Shown: piece by piece, positions 27,999-37,807 of the stretch
Numbering within the stretch: position 1 is the first letter of the stretch
How the letters are laid out: each line of letters opens with the position of its first letter
Assembly (NCBI RefSeq): GCF_016735585.2
Contig: NZ_JAERSE020000001.1
Location: 124,001 to 188,000, forward strand
DNA: 64,000 bases
From: Chryseobacterium tagetis
GTDB taxonomy: Bacteria; Bacteroidota; Bacteroidia; Flavobacteriales; Weeksellaceae
Direction of reading: 5' to 3'
Translations under genes and position numbers: made by a program
The notes under the pieces: generated by a model
What the model was told of the DNA's origin: nothing
Seen by the model: the letters and a program-made list of their open reading frames with translations, nothing else
Database searches by the model: none

Positions 27999-28907
27999 AT
28001 GGCGAATTTTGTTCTGATCGCGGTGTGTATTATTGCAGGAATGGTTTTCAAAGCCACAAAATCCATTCATCCCGATGCGAATAAAGGCATCAATACTTGG
28101 ATTCTGTATCTTGCGCTTCCGGCGGTTTCGTTCAAATACTTACCAAAAGTTCACTGGACTACAGAAATGCTTTTCCCGATTATAGCGACTTTCCTTACCT
28201 CAGTTTTCTGCTTTTTCTTTATGATGTTTTACAGCAAAAGCAAAGGATATTCCAGACGTTCAAGAAGTACATTGGAACTGGTAAGCGGCTACAGCAATAC
28301 CTCATTCATAGGATTTCCGCTTGTTTCCGCTTTTTATGGAGAACGTTTTTTGAGTATTGCCATTATTTGTGATCAGACCATGTTTTTTTCTCTTTCCACA
28401 TTAGGAATTATTGCAGCTTTAAGAGGAGGAAGCCAGTCAGGAAAAATAAGCGCAACATTCATTCTGAAAAGGTTGATCACTTTTCCTCCGTTGGTAGGTT
28501 GTATTGCAGCATTAATCTTATCACAATTTATAGATTTTACTGTAGCAGAACCGTTTTTTGATAAACTGGCAGCGACTGTAAGTCCATTGGCATTATTTTC
28601 AGTCGGATTACAATTAAAATTCAATGGCTGGAAAAAACTGATTCCTCAAATGTCCACTTCTATGTTTTATAAATTGATTTTGGCTCCGGCTATTACCTTA
28701 GGATTGGCATTTTTATTCGGAATAAAAGGAAATATTGCCAAAATCACCATTTTTGAATCTGCCATGCCGACCGTTCTTACTTCAAGCATCATTGCTGAAC
28801 AGTTCAGATTGAACACAAAGCTGACGAATTTGACGATTGGTTTTAGTATTATAGTGGGATTATTTACTTCAGCATTTTGGTATCAAATTATTGAATTGCT
28901 TTTTTAA
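27999..28907 (+). CDS. AEC-family (auxin efflux carrier type) transporter
   Basis: A 302-residue membrane protein with about ten helices in a 5+5 pattern. Family features are the N-terminal DANKGINTWILYLALPAVSF helix pair, the substrate-site-like ELVSGYSNTSFIGFPLVSAF, and in the second half ITIFESAMPTVLTSSIIAEQF. AEC proteins export or import carboxylates and amphipathic compounds; the substrate cannot be told. It is transcribed alone. Confidence 0.88.
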   Translation: MANFVLIAVCIIAGMVFKATKSIHPDANKGINTWILYLALPAVSFKYLPKVHWTTEMLFPIIATFLTSVFCFFFMMFYSKSKGYSRRSRSTLELVSGYSNTSFIGFPLVSAFYGERFLSIAIICDQTMFFSLSTLGIIAALRGGSQSGKISATFILKRLITFPPLVGCIAALILSQFIDFTVAEPFFDKLAATVSPLALFSVGLQLKFNGWKKLIPQMSTSMFYKLILAPAITLGLAFLFGIKGNIAKITIFESAMPTVLTSSIIAEQFRLNTKLTNLTIGFSIIVGLFTSAFWYQIIELLF

Positions 28908-29036
28908 TTCAATTCAAAGCCCTTTCTTTTCATAAATCGCTGATGAATTTTAAAGTTGAGCTGATAAGCATTATAAGAACAGAAATTATTGCAGTTCACA
29001 AAAGAAAAAATTAATTTTACACTTTAAATATTTCTC

Positions 29037-31484
29037 TTGAACTACGCCCAAATTGTTTTACCCTTAAATTTAAAAGGATCTTTTACCTATAAAGTTCCTG
29101 AGGAATTACTATCCGAAATTCAGGTAGGAATGCGTGTTTTGGTTCCTTTTGGCGGTAAGAAAATCTATACAGGGATTGTTTTCGAGCTTCATGACAATGC
29201 ACCGGAAAATTTTGTTGCCAAAGAAGTCATCAGTCTTTTAGATGACAAACCGATTGTTCCACAGGAGCAGATTAAATTCTGGAACTGGCTTTCCGAATAT
29301 TATTTATCTGGGTTGGGAGAAATTTACCGTTTTGCATTTCCGTCTTCTTTGAAACTGGAAAGTGAAACCTATTTAAAATTAAAGCCTAATGTTACCGTTG
29401 ATTTTGAAAATCTGGACGTCAACGAAATGTATCTTATTCAGGCACTCGAAGTCCGACAACTGATTAATTTGACAGATATTGAAGCCTTCATTCCGAAAAA
29501 AGATATTATTAAGACCATTAATTCTTTGATCGATCTGCAGTACATCGAAATTGATGAAAAAATTGCCGAAAAATATAAAGCTAAAGAAGTGGCTTATGTC
29601 AGAATTAATGATGAGGTTTTAAAAAATCAGAATCTTACGGAAATTATTTTAAGCTTAAAAAGAGCCCAAAAGCAAAAAGATCTTTTCCTTCATATTTTAG
29701 AAAAACAGACGGAGAATCCTGATGGATATATTAAAAAATCTGATCTGTTTGAAGACGGTTATTTCGGAAGTTCGCATTTCAAAGCTTTGGCAGATAAAAA
29801 TCTGGTTGAAGAATATTCTATGCAAAAAGACCGTATAGAAAGCTATGAAGGAGAAATTGAAGAAATCGAAGAGCTTTCCGAATCTCAAAAACAGGCTAAG
29901 ATCGCGATTGATGAAGCTTTTGAAGAAGGAAAAAATGTCCTGCTTCACGGGGTAACTTCCTCCGGAAAAACGCATATTTATTTAGAAAAAATTGAAGAAT
30001 GTATCAATGAAGGAAAAAACGTTCTGTTTTTACTTCCCGAGATTTCTTTAACCAAACAAATTACCCAAAGATTAGAAAAAAAATACGGAAGGCAGCTTGG
30101 CTTTTATCACCAGAAGCTCACCGATTTTGAACGGGTGGAAGTCTGGAGAAGAATCAGGCAAAATGATATTAAAATCCTTATTGGAACGAGGAATGCGTTG
30201 TTTTTACCTTTTCAGAATTTAGGATTGATCGTTGTAGATGAAGAGCACGATTCTGCTTACAGACCCAGAGAAGTTTCTCCCTTTTTTAATGCAAAAGATG
30301 CTGCATTGGTATTAGGAAATTTTTATGACGCTCATGTCATTCTCGGTTCTGCAACACCATCTGTTGAAAGCTATTATAATGCAAGAAAAGACAGGATAAA
30401 ATATGTCTTTCTTGAAGAACGTTTTGGAAAAGTAACCCTTCCTGAATATGAATTGATTAACTTTAAAGAAGCTCAGGATTCCAAAAAGGTATCCGGAAAT
30501 TTTTCTTTGAGATTAATTGATGAATTGAAAAAGACCGTAGACGAAAAAAATCAGGCGATTGTGCTTCATAACCGCCGTGGTTATGCGAATGTAATAGAAT
30601 GTGAGTCTTGTGGATATGTCAATTATTGCTCGAATTGTGATGTGGTGATGACTTATCATAAGGCTGCAAACGAAATGAAATGCCATTATTGTGGCCAAAG
30701 AGCTTCAAAACCGAAAACCTGTCCGAAATGTCATTCGGAAAACCTGAATGAAAGAGGAGTAGGCGTTGAGCAGATTCATGAGGAAGTTTCTAAATTATTT
30801 CCTGAAAACGAGGTAGATCGAATGGATGTGGATTCGATGAGAAAGAAATTTGCCTACGAAAAATTATACGAGAAAATTGAAGACGGAGAAACTGATATTA
30901 TTGTAGGAACTCAAATGATCTCTAAAGGCTTGGATTTTGATCATATCGAGTTGGTAGCTATTCCCAAAGCAGATTCTATGTTGTATGTTCAGGATTTCAG
31001 AGCAGAAGAAAGAGCTTATCAACTCATTACGCAGGTTTCCGGAAGAGCAGGAAGAGTTTCCGGGAAAGGAAAAGTCTTAATTCAGACTTTTAATCCGGAT
31101 CATTCTGTTTTTCAATTGATTAAAATGAATAATCCTGCAAAGGTTTATAAATATATCTTAACCGAACGTCAAAAATTTCATTATCCGCCTTTCACCAAGC
31201 TGATTATGATTGAGCTTAAGCACAGAAGAGAAGATAAAGTAAATCGTGCTTCTCAGTTTTTGGGTTCCGTTTTAAGAAAATATCTTCCTGAAGACTGTGT
31301 ATTGGGGCCTGAGAAATCTCAGATTGCAAGACTTAATAATTTATACCAGTTTCAGATTTTATTGAAGCTTCCGAGAGGAAAAAACTACGAAATATTTAAA
31401 AAGATGGTTTTATTAAGTTTGAAAGAATTTGACGAAATCACGGCATACCAAAGCATCAAAAAAGACGTTTTTGTTGATTTTTAA
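29037..31484 (+). CDS. priA: Primosomal protein N', replication restart helicase
   Basis: An 815-residue DNA helicase that reloads the replisome at stalled forks. The start codon is TTG at 29037 (MNYAQIVLPLNLKGSFTYKV), the homologous start of flavobacterial PriA; no in-frame ATG lies close by. Domains: N-terminal 3'-end-binding domain, helicase core with Walker A GVTSSGKTH and Walker B VVDEEHDSAYRP, a zinc-binding insert with eight cysteines (CESCGYVNYCSNC ... CHYCGQ ... CPKCHSEN), helicase motif ISKGLDFDHIEL, and the C-terminal domain. All key residues are present. Confidence 0.97.
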   Translation: MNYAQIVLPLNLKGSFTYKVPEELLSEIQVGMRVLVPFGGKKIYTGIVFELHDNAPENFVAKEVISLLDDKPIVPQEQIKFWNWLSEYYLSGLGEIYRFAFPSSLKLESETYLKLKPNVTVDFENLDVNEMYLIQALEVRQLINLTDIEAFIPKKDIIKTINSLIDLQYIEIDEKIAEKYKAKEVAYVRINDEVLKNQNLTEIILSLKRAQKQKDLFLHILEKQTENPDGYIKKSDLFEDGYFGSSHFKALADKNLVEEYSMQKDRIESYEGEIEEIEELSESQKQAKIAIDEAFEEGKNVLLHGVTSSGKTHIYLEKIEECINEGKNVLFLLPEISLTKQITQRLEKKYGRQLGFYHQKLTDFERVEVWRRIRQNDIKILIGTRNALFLPFQNLGLIVVDEEHDSAYRPREVSPFFNAKDAALVLGNFYDAHVILGSATPSVESYYNARKDRIKYVFLEERFGKVTLPEYELINFKEAQDSKKVSGNFSLRLIDELKKTVDEKNQAIVLHNRRGYANVIECESCGYVNYCSNCDVVMTYHKAANEMKCHYCGQRASKPKTCPKCHSENLNERGVGVEQIHEEVSKLFPENEVDRMDVDSMRKKFAYEKLYEKIEDGETDIIVGTQMISKGLDFDHIELVAIPKADSMLYVQDFRAEERAYQLITQVSGRAGRVSGKGKVLIQTFNPDHSVFQLIKMNNPAKVYKYILTERQKFHYPPFTKLIMIELKHRREDKVNRASQFLGSVLRKYLPEDCVLGPEKSQIARLNNLYQFQILLKLPRGKNYEIFKKMVLLSLKEFDEITAYQSIKKDVFVDF

Positions 31485-31549
31485 CAAATTTTAACAAACT
31501 TTATAACGTTTTATTATACCTTAAATGTCTGATTAATAGCAATAATTTC

Positions 31550-31557
31550 TACATTTG
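31550..31557 (+). promoter_or_regulatory. Predicted -7 promoter box of the dacB gene
   Basis: TACATTTG matches the consensus TAnnTTTG and would give a leader of about 85 nt. The leader ends in a run of 12 A just before the start codon. Confidence 0.45.
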
Positions 31558-31642
31558 ATCGTTGCTTATATGTTTGGTTGTGCTTTTAGATTTAACTCTG
31601 GTTATTCTGTGCCATCCAATTTGAGTAAAAAAAAAAAATTAG

Positions 31643-33109
31643 ATGGTAAAATTCAGAAAATATATTTCAGGTATTACGGTATTGGCTTCTGGTTTATTCC
31701 TCGCTCAGTCTACCGTTTCTACGGTTCTTTTTACTCCCGCATACGACAGTCAGAAAGTTGCTTTGAATCTGCCTTCTCCTGTGGCTGCGATCGAAAAAAC
31801 TATTCTGTCGCCAAAAGAACTGATAGATGTAAATCTAAATACAATGATAACGGATCCCGTGTTGAAAAACGCAAGTTGGGGATTCGTAGTGTATGATCCT
31901 AAAACCAAAAAGATCATCTCTTCGTACAATGAAAATATGCCTTTAGTTCCTGCTTCCACAACCAAACTGCTGACTACAGAGACAGCACTGAATCTGTTGG
32001 GAGAAAACTACCGTTGGATGACGCAGCTTGAATATTCAGGCCAAGTTGATGAAAACGGAGTGTTGAATGGGAATTTGTATATTGTAGGAAGCGGAGATCC
32101 TTCTTTAGGAACAAACAAAGCAGGGGCTTTATCTTACAGAGAAATCATTTCAGATTTTGTGAGCGGACTTTCAAACGAGGGCATAAAAAAAGTAAATGGT
32201 GATATTATTATTCAGACAGCGCTTTTCAAAGGTAATATTTCAAGACTTCCGGAAAATGTTGTGTGGCTAGAAAATAACAATTACTATTTACCGGTAGGGA
32301 CAACCCGCGAGATCAGCCCAGCCAATGAAAAACTGATCGTAAAAAAGAATAATTTATCGACGGATAAAAAATTCTTCTATGTTTCTCCTTATGCCAATCA
32401 GATGGTTTATGCAGAAAAATATGAAGGAGACGGAGCTTTAACTACAAAATTACCCGATGCACCTGCTTATCTTGCCAATACCTTCAGAACAACTTTGGTG
32501 AAAAGCGGAATTGCAGTAACCGGAAAAGTGACTCCAAAAATGACTGATGCAACACCGGAAAGCAGAAAATTGGTTTCTGCCTATAAATCTCCGACATTGG
32601 GTGATATTATCTATTATACCAATCAGCATAGTGATAATTCCCTTGCAGAAGCATTACTGAGAACCGTAGGTTTTTTCAAGAAAGGAGACCAAACCAGTGA
32701 AAGTGGAAGAGTGGTTGTAAAAGACCACCTGAAAGACATCGCTTTTGATGCAGAAGGATTAAATTATATAGACGGAAGCGGATTATCCAGAAGCAATACG
32801 GTAACTCCGATTGCTCAGGCAAAATATCTTACCTCTTTAATGAATGAGAAGTATTATGGCACTTATCTGACTTCATTGCCGATTGGCGGACAATCCGGAA
32901 CGCTAAAAAGAATGTTTAATATCACCGGAAACGGACAGGTTTTTGCAAAAACAGGAACTCTGAACAAGGTAAAAACACTTGCAGGGTATATTAAGACCAA
33001 TTCCGGAAGAACTTTAGTATTTTCACTTTTGGTAAACAACTATGCAGGTTCTGTAGATATGGTGAAGAAGAGAATGGAGAAAATTATAGAACCTACACTG
33101 GAACTTTAA
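31643..33109 (+). CDS. dacB: D-alanyl-D-alanine carboxypeptidase/endopeptidase (PBP4 type, peptidase S13)
   Basis: A 488-residue periplasmic enzyme that trims peptidoglycan peptides. Catalytic motifs are S105-T-T-K108 in PASTTKLL, S330-D-N in HSDNSLAEALL, and K436-T-G in FAKTGTLNKV. The N-terminal part holds a signal sequence (SGLFLAQ) and a stretch before the first motif that matches S13 (WGFVVYDPKTKKIISSYNENMPLVP). The usual S13 insert domain sits between the first two motifs. It has its own promoter candidate and a terminator that overlaps the next promoter. Confidence 0.95.
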   Translation: MVKFRKYISGITVLASGLFLAQSTVSTVLFTPAYDSQKVALNLPSPVAAIEKTILSPKELIDVNLNTMITDPVLKNASWGFVVYDPKTKKIISSYNENMPLVPASTTKLLTTETALNLLGENYRWMTQLEYSGQVDENGVLNGNLYIVGSGDPSLGTNKAGALSYREIISDFVSGLSNEGIKKVNGDIIIQTALFKGNISRLPENVVWLENNNYYLPVGTTREISPANEKLIVKKNNLSTDKKFFYVSPYANQMVYAEKYEGDGALTTKLPDAPAYLANTFRTTLVKSGIAVTGKVTPKMTDATPESRKLVSAYKSPTLGDIIYYTNQHSDNSLAEALLRTVGFFKKGDQTSESGRVVVKDHLKDIAFDAEGLNYIDGSGLSRSNTVTPIAQAKYLTSLMNEKYYGTYLTSLPIGGQSGTLKRMFNITGNGQVFAKTGTLNKVKTLAGYIKTNSGRTLVFSLLVNNYAGSVDMVKKRMEKIIEPTLEL

Positions 33110-33130
33110 CATATCCGTAATTATAATTCT

Positions 33131-33167
33131 AAAAACCTTTTAATCATTGATTAGAAGGTTTTTTTTT
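33131..33167 (+). terminator. Terminator after dacB
   Basis: Stem AACCTTTTAATCA with complement TGATTAGAAGGTT (one mismatch), followed by a T run of nine. Confidence 0.85.
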
Positions 33168-33174
33168 ATCTTTG
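33147..33174 (+). promoter_or_regulatory. Predicted promoter of the M1 peptidase gene, inside the dacB terminator
   Basis: -33 TTG (33147-33149) lies in the terminator loop and -7 TATCTTTG (33167-33174) at the end of its T run, spacer 17. The terminator and the next promoter share bases. Confidence 0.6.
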
Positions 33175-33191
33175 ATTTATAATAATTTACA

Positions 33192-35114
33192 ATGAAACAC
33201 TTTTATCTTCTGATACTAAGTATTCTTACTTTCCAGCAGATCTCTGCACAGCATGAAAATATTGAAATGAAATCATTCCGTGCCAAGGAAATGAAATCGT
33301 TTACCAATAAAATGACAGCTTACAATACCAATCCGAATACCCTGAATTATGATCTTCAGTATCAGAGGATGGATATCAGTCTGGATCCTTCGGTGTATAT
33401 GATCTCAGGATCGGTAACGTCTCATTTTAAACCGAATCAGAGTATAAGTAATATTTACTTTGATCTTTCCAATACGTTGACGGTTTCTCAGGTAAAGTAT
33501 CACAATCAGAACCTTACTTTTCAACAATTGACAACAAAAGAAGTGAAAATTGATTTTCCAGCTGCACTTCCTGCAAATGTGTTAGATTCTCTTACCATTC
33601 AGTATTCCGGAACTCCACCAACAGCAAACAATGCTTTTTCAACGGGCTCTCAAGGCGGATCTCCGATTCTTTCTACTTTAAGTGAGCCTTACGGAGCACA
33701 GGATTGGTTCCCAACCAAGCAAAGTATGAATGATAAGATTGATCGGTTTGATTTTAAAATCACAACGCCTTCCCAGTATAATGTGGCTGCAAACGGGCTT
33801 CTTATGTCTGAAACGATACTGCCACCCGGACAAAAACTTACATTCTGGAGAACAATGTATCCTACGGCTGCCTATCTTATTGCAATCTCGGTTACTAATT
33901 ATGTGAAAATTACAGATACAATGGGAACGCCGCCTTTTCCATTTATTAATTATGTGTATCCTTCTACGGCAAATAATACCACAAGTATGGCCAATATCAA
34001 CTGGACCAAACAGGTGATGAATACCTTTGAAACGTATTTCGGACCTTATCCTTTCAGAAATGAAAAATATGGGCACATGGAGTTTGAATACGGAGGAGGA
34101 ATGGAACATCAGACAATGGGCTCAATGGGAGGTTGGGATAAAAGTCTTATTGCGCATGAACTGGCTCACCAATGGTTTGGTGATAAGGTAACTTGCGGAG
34201 CCTGGAATGATATATGGCTTAATGAAGGTTTCGCAACATTTGGAGCGCATTTGGCAAATGAAAAATTACTGATGACCAATACTGATTTTATGAACTTTTT
34301 ATTATCAGAAAAGGATTTTATTACTAGTGCTCCCGGTGGAAGTGTATATGTTTCAGATGCTGATTTAAATAGTATCAGTGCTATTTTTAATGGCAGATTA
34401 TCGTATTCTAAAGGAGGATATGTGTTGAGAATGATCAAATGGATTTTAGGCGAGACTGCTTTTTATCAGGCTTTACAAGATTATCATGCAAGACCTGCTT
34501 TAGCATATAACTATGTAAGAACGACTGATCTTAAAAATTCTATCCAGTTATCTACAGGAAAAGACCTTACCGAATTTTTTAATGACTGGATTTACGGGCA
34601 AGGCTATCCTACTTATGATATCCGATGGAAGCAGACAGGAAACCAGATTACCTTCAAAGCTTCACAAACCCAGAGTCATTCTTCTGTAAGCTTTTATGAA
34701 ATGCCTTTGCCGATTAAAGTAACAGGAACAGGAGGCCAGATTGCGTATTTTGCTTTAGACAATACGGTGAACAACCAATATTTTACACAATCCGTTGCAT
34801 TTCCTGTAGCCAGTGTAGAATTCAATTACGAATACCAGATTGTTGAGAAAAATTCAACGGTAATACAGGATAATACATTGAGTACTTCGGAGATTAATAA
34901 AGATGAATTTGCATTATATCCAAACCCTGCAAAGAATGAAATCAATATTAAAGGGCTTGACAGAGCGACAGATTTTGCCATTTACTTTATAGATGGAAAA
35001 TTAGTAAGAAAAGAAATTTATCAACCCGGAAAAGCGATTAATATTTCAGAACTGATTCCTGGAACTTATATTTTTAAAGCGAAAGATAAAAATATCAAAT
35101 TTTTGAAAAAATAG
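33192..35114 (+). CDS. Secreted M1-family metallopeptidase with T9SS sorting domain
   Basis: A 640-residue zinc aminopeptidase. Signal peptide MKHFYLLILSILTFQQISAQ, then the M1 N-terminal beta domain, the catalytic domain with a GGGMEHQ exopeptidase motif, the zinc motif H322-E-L-A-H in IAHELAHQWFGD and E345 in LNEGFATFG, and a T9SS C-terminal domain starting FALYPNPAKNEINIKGLD. It is shorter than classic aminopeptidase N (no large helical C-terminal domain), like other secreted Bacteroidota M1 proteins. The sorting domain is nearly identical to that of the RCC1-repeat protein encoded next. Confidence 0.94.
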   Translation: MKHFYLLILSILTFQQISAQHENIEMKSFRAKEMKSFTNKMTAYNTNPNTLNYDLQYQRMDISLDPSVYMISGSVTSHFKPNQSISNIYFDLSNTLTVSQVKYHNQNLTFQQLTTKEVKIDFPAALPANVLDSLTIQYSGTPPTANNAFSTGSQGGSPILSTLSEPYGAQDWFPTKQSMNDKIDRFDFKITTPSQYNVAANGLLMSETILPPGQKLTFWRTMYPTAAYLIAISVTNYVKITDTMGTPPFPFINYVYPSTANNTTSMANINWTKQVMNTFETYFGPYPFRNEKYGHMEFEYGGGMEHQTMGSMGGWDKSLIAHELAHQWFGDKVTCGAWNDIWLNEGFATFGAHLANEKLLMTNTDFMNFLLSEKDFITSAPGGSVYVSDADLNSISAIFNGRLSYSKGGYVLRMIKWILGETAFYQALQDYHARPALAYNYVRTTDLKNSIQLSTGKDLTEFFNDWIYGQGYPTYDIRWKQTGNQITFKASQTQSHSSVSFYEMPLPIKVTGTGGQIAYFALDNTVNNQYFTQSVAFPVASVEFNYEYQIVEKNSTVIQDNTLSTSEINKDEFALYPNPAKNEINIKGLDRATDFAIYFIDGKLVRKEIYQPGKAINISELIPGTYIFKAKDKNIKFLKK

Positions 35115-35256
35115 GATTTACTTCTTTTACAAGATATGTTTAGATAATGGATTTTATAATATGAAAATTGATATTTAAAAGATGCCGTAAAAAATACATC
35201 CTGTATCGATTCAGATTTTGAAAAACTAATAATTTAATAACCAATACAACTCAAGC

Positions 35257-36606
35257 ATGAAAAAAATAATTATGACTACACTCCTGTGTTCTTTTAACTT
35301 TTATTATTCACAATGCTGGAAGAATTATGAAGTTCGTGGTTTTCATACAGCTACCGTTAAAATGGATGGAACTATTTGGCTTTGGGGTTTAAATACTTTT
35401 GGAGAACTGGGTAACGGGAACAATACCAATCTGTATATTCCTAGTAAAACGGGTGTAGAAAATAATTGGACTTATATAAATGCGGCAGAAAATCATACCG
35501 TAGCCATAAAAGCTGATGGTACATTATGGGCTTGGGGAAGTAATTATTCCTATCAATTGGCGGATGGGACAAATGTAAATAAGAATATACCCATTCAAAT
35601 CGGAACAGATAATAATTGGAAATCTATAAGTGTTTTAAATCAATCTACTCATGCTCTTAAAACAAACGGTGAGCTTTGGGGGTGGGGTGTAAACAATGGA
35701 GGAATTCTTGGAGACGGAACGACAACCCTTAAACAAATGCCCATTCGAATAGGTACAGACAGCGATTGGAAGCAAACAGGGATAAGTGTTTTTCACTCCG
35801 TTGGATTAAAAAATAACGGAACACTCTGGACTTGGGGCGGTAATAGCAATGGAGAACTTGGAGACGGCACAACTGTTGGGAAAGTAATTCCTACTCAGTT
35901 GGGAACTGATTCAAACTGGAAAACGATTTCGGTGGGGGGAAGTGGTTTTACCCTTGCTTTAAAAACAGATGGTACATTATGGGCTTGGGGAAAAAATCTA
36001 AATTATCAATTAGGAGACGGGACAAATGTCAATAAATATGTACCCACGCAGATAGGGAATGCTTCCGATTGGGTAGAAATAGCTGCCGGAGCGGTACATT
36101 CTGTAGCTTTAAAATCTGATGGAACCATTTGGACATGGGGCTGGAATGCTCTCGGACAATTAGGAACAGGAAACATCACTGATCTGTATGTGCCTACCAA
36201 AATGGGAACTGCGAATGATTGGGAATCTATAAGAGCAGGTGGTCATAGCTGTGTCGCAAGAAAAACAGATGGGACTTTGTGGATTTGGGGAATGAATAAT
36301 TATGGTCAGGTTGGAGATAATACTACAATTGATAAAAAAATCCCAACCTACATAAGTTGTTCCTTTCTCAGTGTTAATGATATTAATGATGAAAAAAACA
36401 TTTCAATCTATCCAAACCCGGCAAACAACGAGATTAATATAAAAGGGCTTGACAGAGCAACAGATTTTGCTATTTATTTTATAGATGGAAAATTAGTAAG
36501 AAAAGAAATTTATCAACCCGGAAAAGCCATTAATATTTCAGAGCTGGTTCCCGGAACTTATATCCTTAAGTTGAAAGATAAAAACATAAAATTCTTAAAA
36601 AAATAA
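35257..36606 (+). CDS. Secreted RCC1-repeat protein with T9SS sorting domain
   Basis: A 449-residue protein with a signal peptide, seven RCC1-type repeats of about 50 residues (each like KTDGTLWAWGKNLNYQLGDG then IGTDSNWKTISVG), and a T9SS sorting domain starting ISIYPNPANNEINIKGLD. Seven RCC1 repeats usually close into a seven-bladed propeller, a binding scaffold. No catalytic domain is present, so an adhesin or ligand-binding role is likely. The last 165 nt are very close in DNA sequence to the end of the M1 peptidase gene. It is followed by a MITE-like element only 6 bp after the stop codon. Confidence 0.9.
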   Translation: MKKIIMTTLLCSFNFYYSQCWKNYEVRGFHTATVKMDGTIWLWGLNTFGELGNGNNTNLYIPSKTGVENNWTYINAAENHTVAIKADGTLWAWGSNYSYQLADGTNVNKNIPIQIGTDNNWKSISVLNQSTHALKTNGELWGWGVNNGGILGDGTTTLKQMPIRIGTDSDWKQTGISVFHSVGLKNNGTLWTWGGNSNGELGDGTTVGKVIPTQLGTDSNWKTISVGGSGFTLALKTDGTLWAWGKNLNYQLGDGTNVNKYVPTQIGNASDWVEIAAGAVHSVALKSDGTIWTWGWNALGQLGTGNITDLYVPTKMGTANDWESIRAGGHSCVARKTDGTLWIWGMNNYGQVGDNTTIDKKIPTYISCSFLSVNDINDEKNISIYPNPANNEINIKGLDRATDFAIYFIDGKLVRKEIYQPGKAINISELVPGTYILKLKDKNIKFLKK

Positions 36607-36612
36607 GGCGAC

Positions 36613-36750
36613 TATATACAATTTTACATCATTGTCATTCTGACGAAGGAAGAATCTCATGATAGCTTAGATTCTTCATTTCACTACGTTACATTCAGAA
36701 TGACAGAGTCTTAATAACAAGATAGCAGGATTAATGTAAAATTGTATATA
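36613..36750. mobile_element. MITE-like element, copy A
   Basis: 138 bp with perfect 17-bp terminal inverted repeats (TATATACAATTTTACAT at 36613-36629, complement at 36734-36750) and a nested inner repeat pair GTCATTCTGA/TCAGAATGAC. No open frame. A near-identical copy of the same length is at 48626-48763. Similarity extends a few bases past both ends (ATTACC on the right). Confidence 0.8.
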
Positions 36751-36767
36751 ATTACCAAAAATAAATT

Positions 36768-36797
36768 AAAAACCTTCAGGATCTCTGAAGGTTTTTT
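36768..36797. terminator. Terminator between the RCC1 gene and the cupin gene
   Basis: Stem AAAACCTTCAG/CTGAAGGTTTT with a GATCT loop and a T run, between convergent genes. Confidence 0.88.
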
Positions 36798-36910
36798 GTT
36801 TCATAAAGATTAATAAAAAGAGATTGGATAGAAAGAATACGTTGGTCTTTCTGCTGAAAGGATAAGATAAATGAATTCCATAATATATTTATTTAAGATT
36901 AATATTTCAG

Positions 36911-37789
36911 TTAAATCTGGAAGTTTTTCTGTCTTTTAATCGCTCTGTTGGCTTTTCTGGTCGCTTTTCTTACCTTAAAATCGAACCATCTTTCTTTGAA
37001 CAGATTTCGCATGACATTATCAAAATGCCTGATAAGAACAAGATTTTTAAACCCTCTCCATTTTTCCAGCCCGCTTGAAGGTAATGCCCTTATAGAAACA
37101 GAATATCCCTCCGTTTCATATTGAATATAATGCCACCAACCGGAAGGAATATAAAGCGTTTCTCCGGGATTAATGACGGCTTCGTATCCATCTACATATT
37201 TTAGTCCCGGAAATTCATGATAATCCGGTTCTTTGATATTGGTAATGGAATGAAAATTATAAGGAAGTTTGTAGAGGAGATCAGATTGTTCCCAGGGAAA
37301 TAACCAGATCTTTTTGATGCCTTGAAACTGGGTAATAAAAACATGTGACATATCAATATCAACATGATTTCTGGTAATAGAACCTTCCCCTCCAAAAAAC
37401 ATAAAAGGCAGCCATTTCAGGATTTTTCCTTTCGTAACATCATTGTAATGAATATCATTTTTAAGTTCAGGTTTAATGCTTAATAAATTAAAGAGAAAAA
37501 GACGATATTCAGTAGGAGAGGAGGTGATTAAATCAAGATAATCTGAAAAAGTGCTTTGTCCGATCGGTTTGCTGGCAACTCTGTCCAACGATTCGATCTC
37601 ACTTCCATAAATATTGACTTTGTGATCGCCTGCAATTTCTTTAAAATAATCATAATTCCATTTTTTGAATGCCGGACTTTCAGGGTCTGCAAAATCTTTT
37701 AAAATGACAGGTTTTGCAGGTTTCAGATACGTGTTGAGAAAGTCCTCAGAGGATATATTTTCAATTTTTTGTACTGGTGATAATCGCAT
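36911..37789 (-). CDS. Cupin_8 (JmjC-like) domain protein
   Basis: A 292-residue protein of the cupin_8/JmjC hydroxylase-like group. I start at ATG 37789 (MRLSPVQKIENISSEDF); the frame extends back to TTG codons at 37810, which are less likely. The Fe(II) site can be read: HVDIDMSH (first His and Asp) and the later His in IPSGWWHYIQYE. 2-Oxoglutarate-dependent protein or small-molecule hydroxylation is possible. The C-terminal 60 residues are very basic (KVRKATRKANRAIKRQ). The target is unknown. It stands alone on the minus strand. Confidence 0.85.
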   Translation of the reverse strand: MRLSPVQKIENISSEDFLNTYLKPAKPVILKDFADPESPAFKKWNYDYFKEIAGDHKVNIYGSEIESLDRVASKPIGQSTFSDYLDLITSSPTEYRLFLFNLLSIKPELKNDIHYNDVTKGKILKWLPFMFFGGEGSITRNHVDIDMSHVFITQFQGIKKIWLFPWEQSDLLYKLPYNFHSITNIKEPDYHEFPGLKYVDGYEAVINPGETLYIPSGWWHYIQYETEGYSVSIRALPSSGLEKWRGFKNLVLIRHFDNVMRNLFKERWFDFKVRKATRKANRAIKRQKNFQI

Positions 37790-37807
37790 TTTACTGAATT
37801 TAAACAA

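Noticed and set aside
31555..31896. Open frame of 113 codons overlapping the start of dacB
   Set aside because: It lies over the well-supported S13 gene in another frame, has no signal or domain, and is arginine/serine-rich as expected from an out-of-frame reading.
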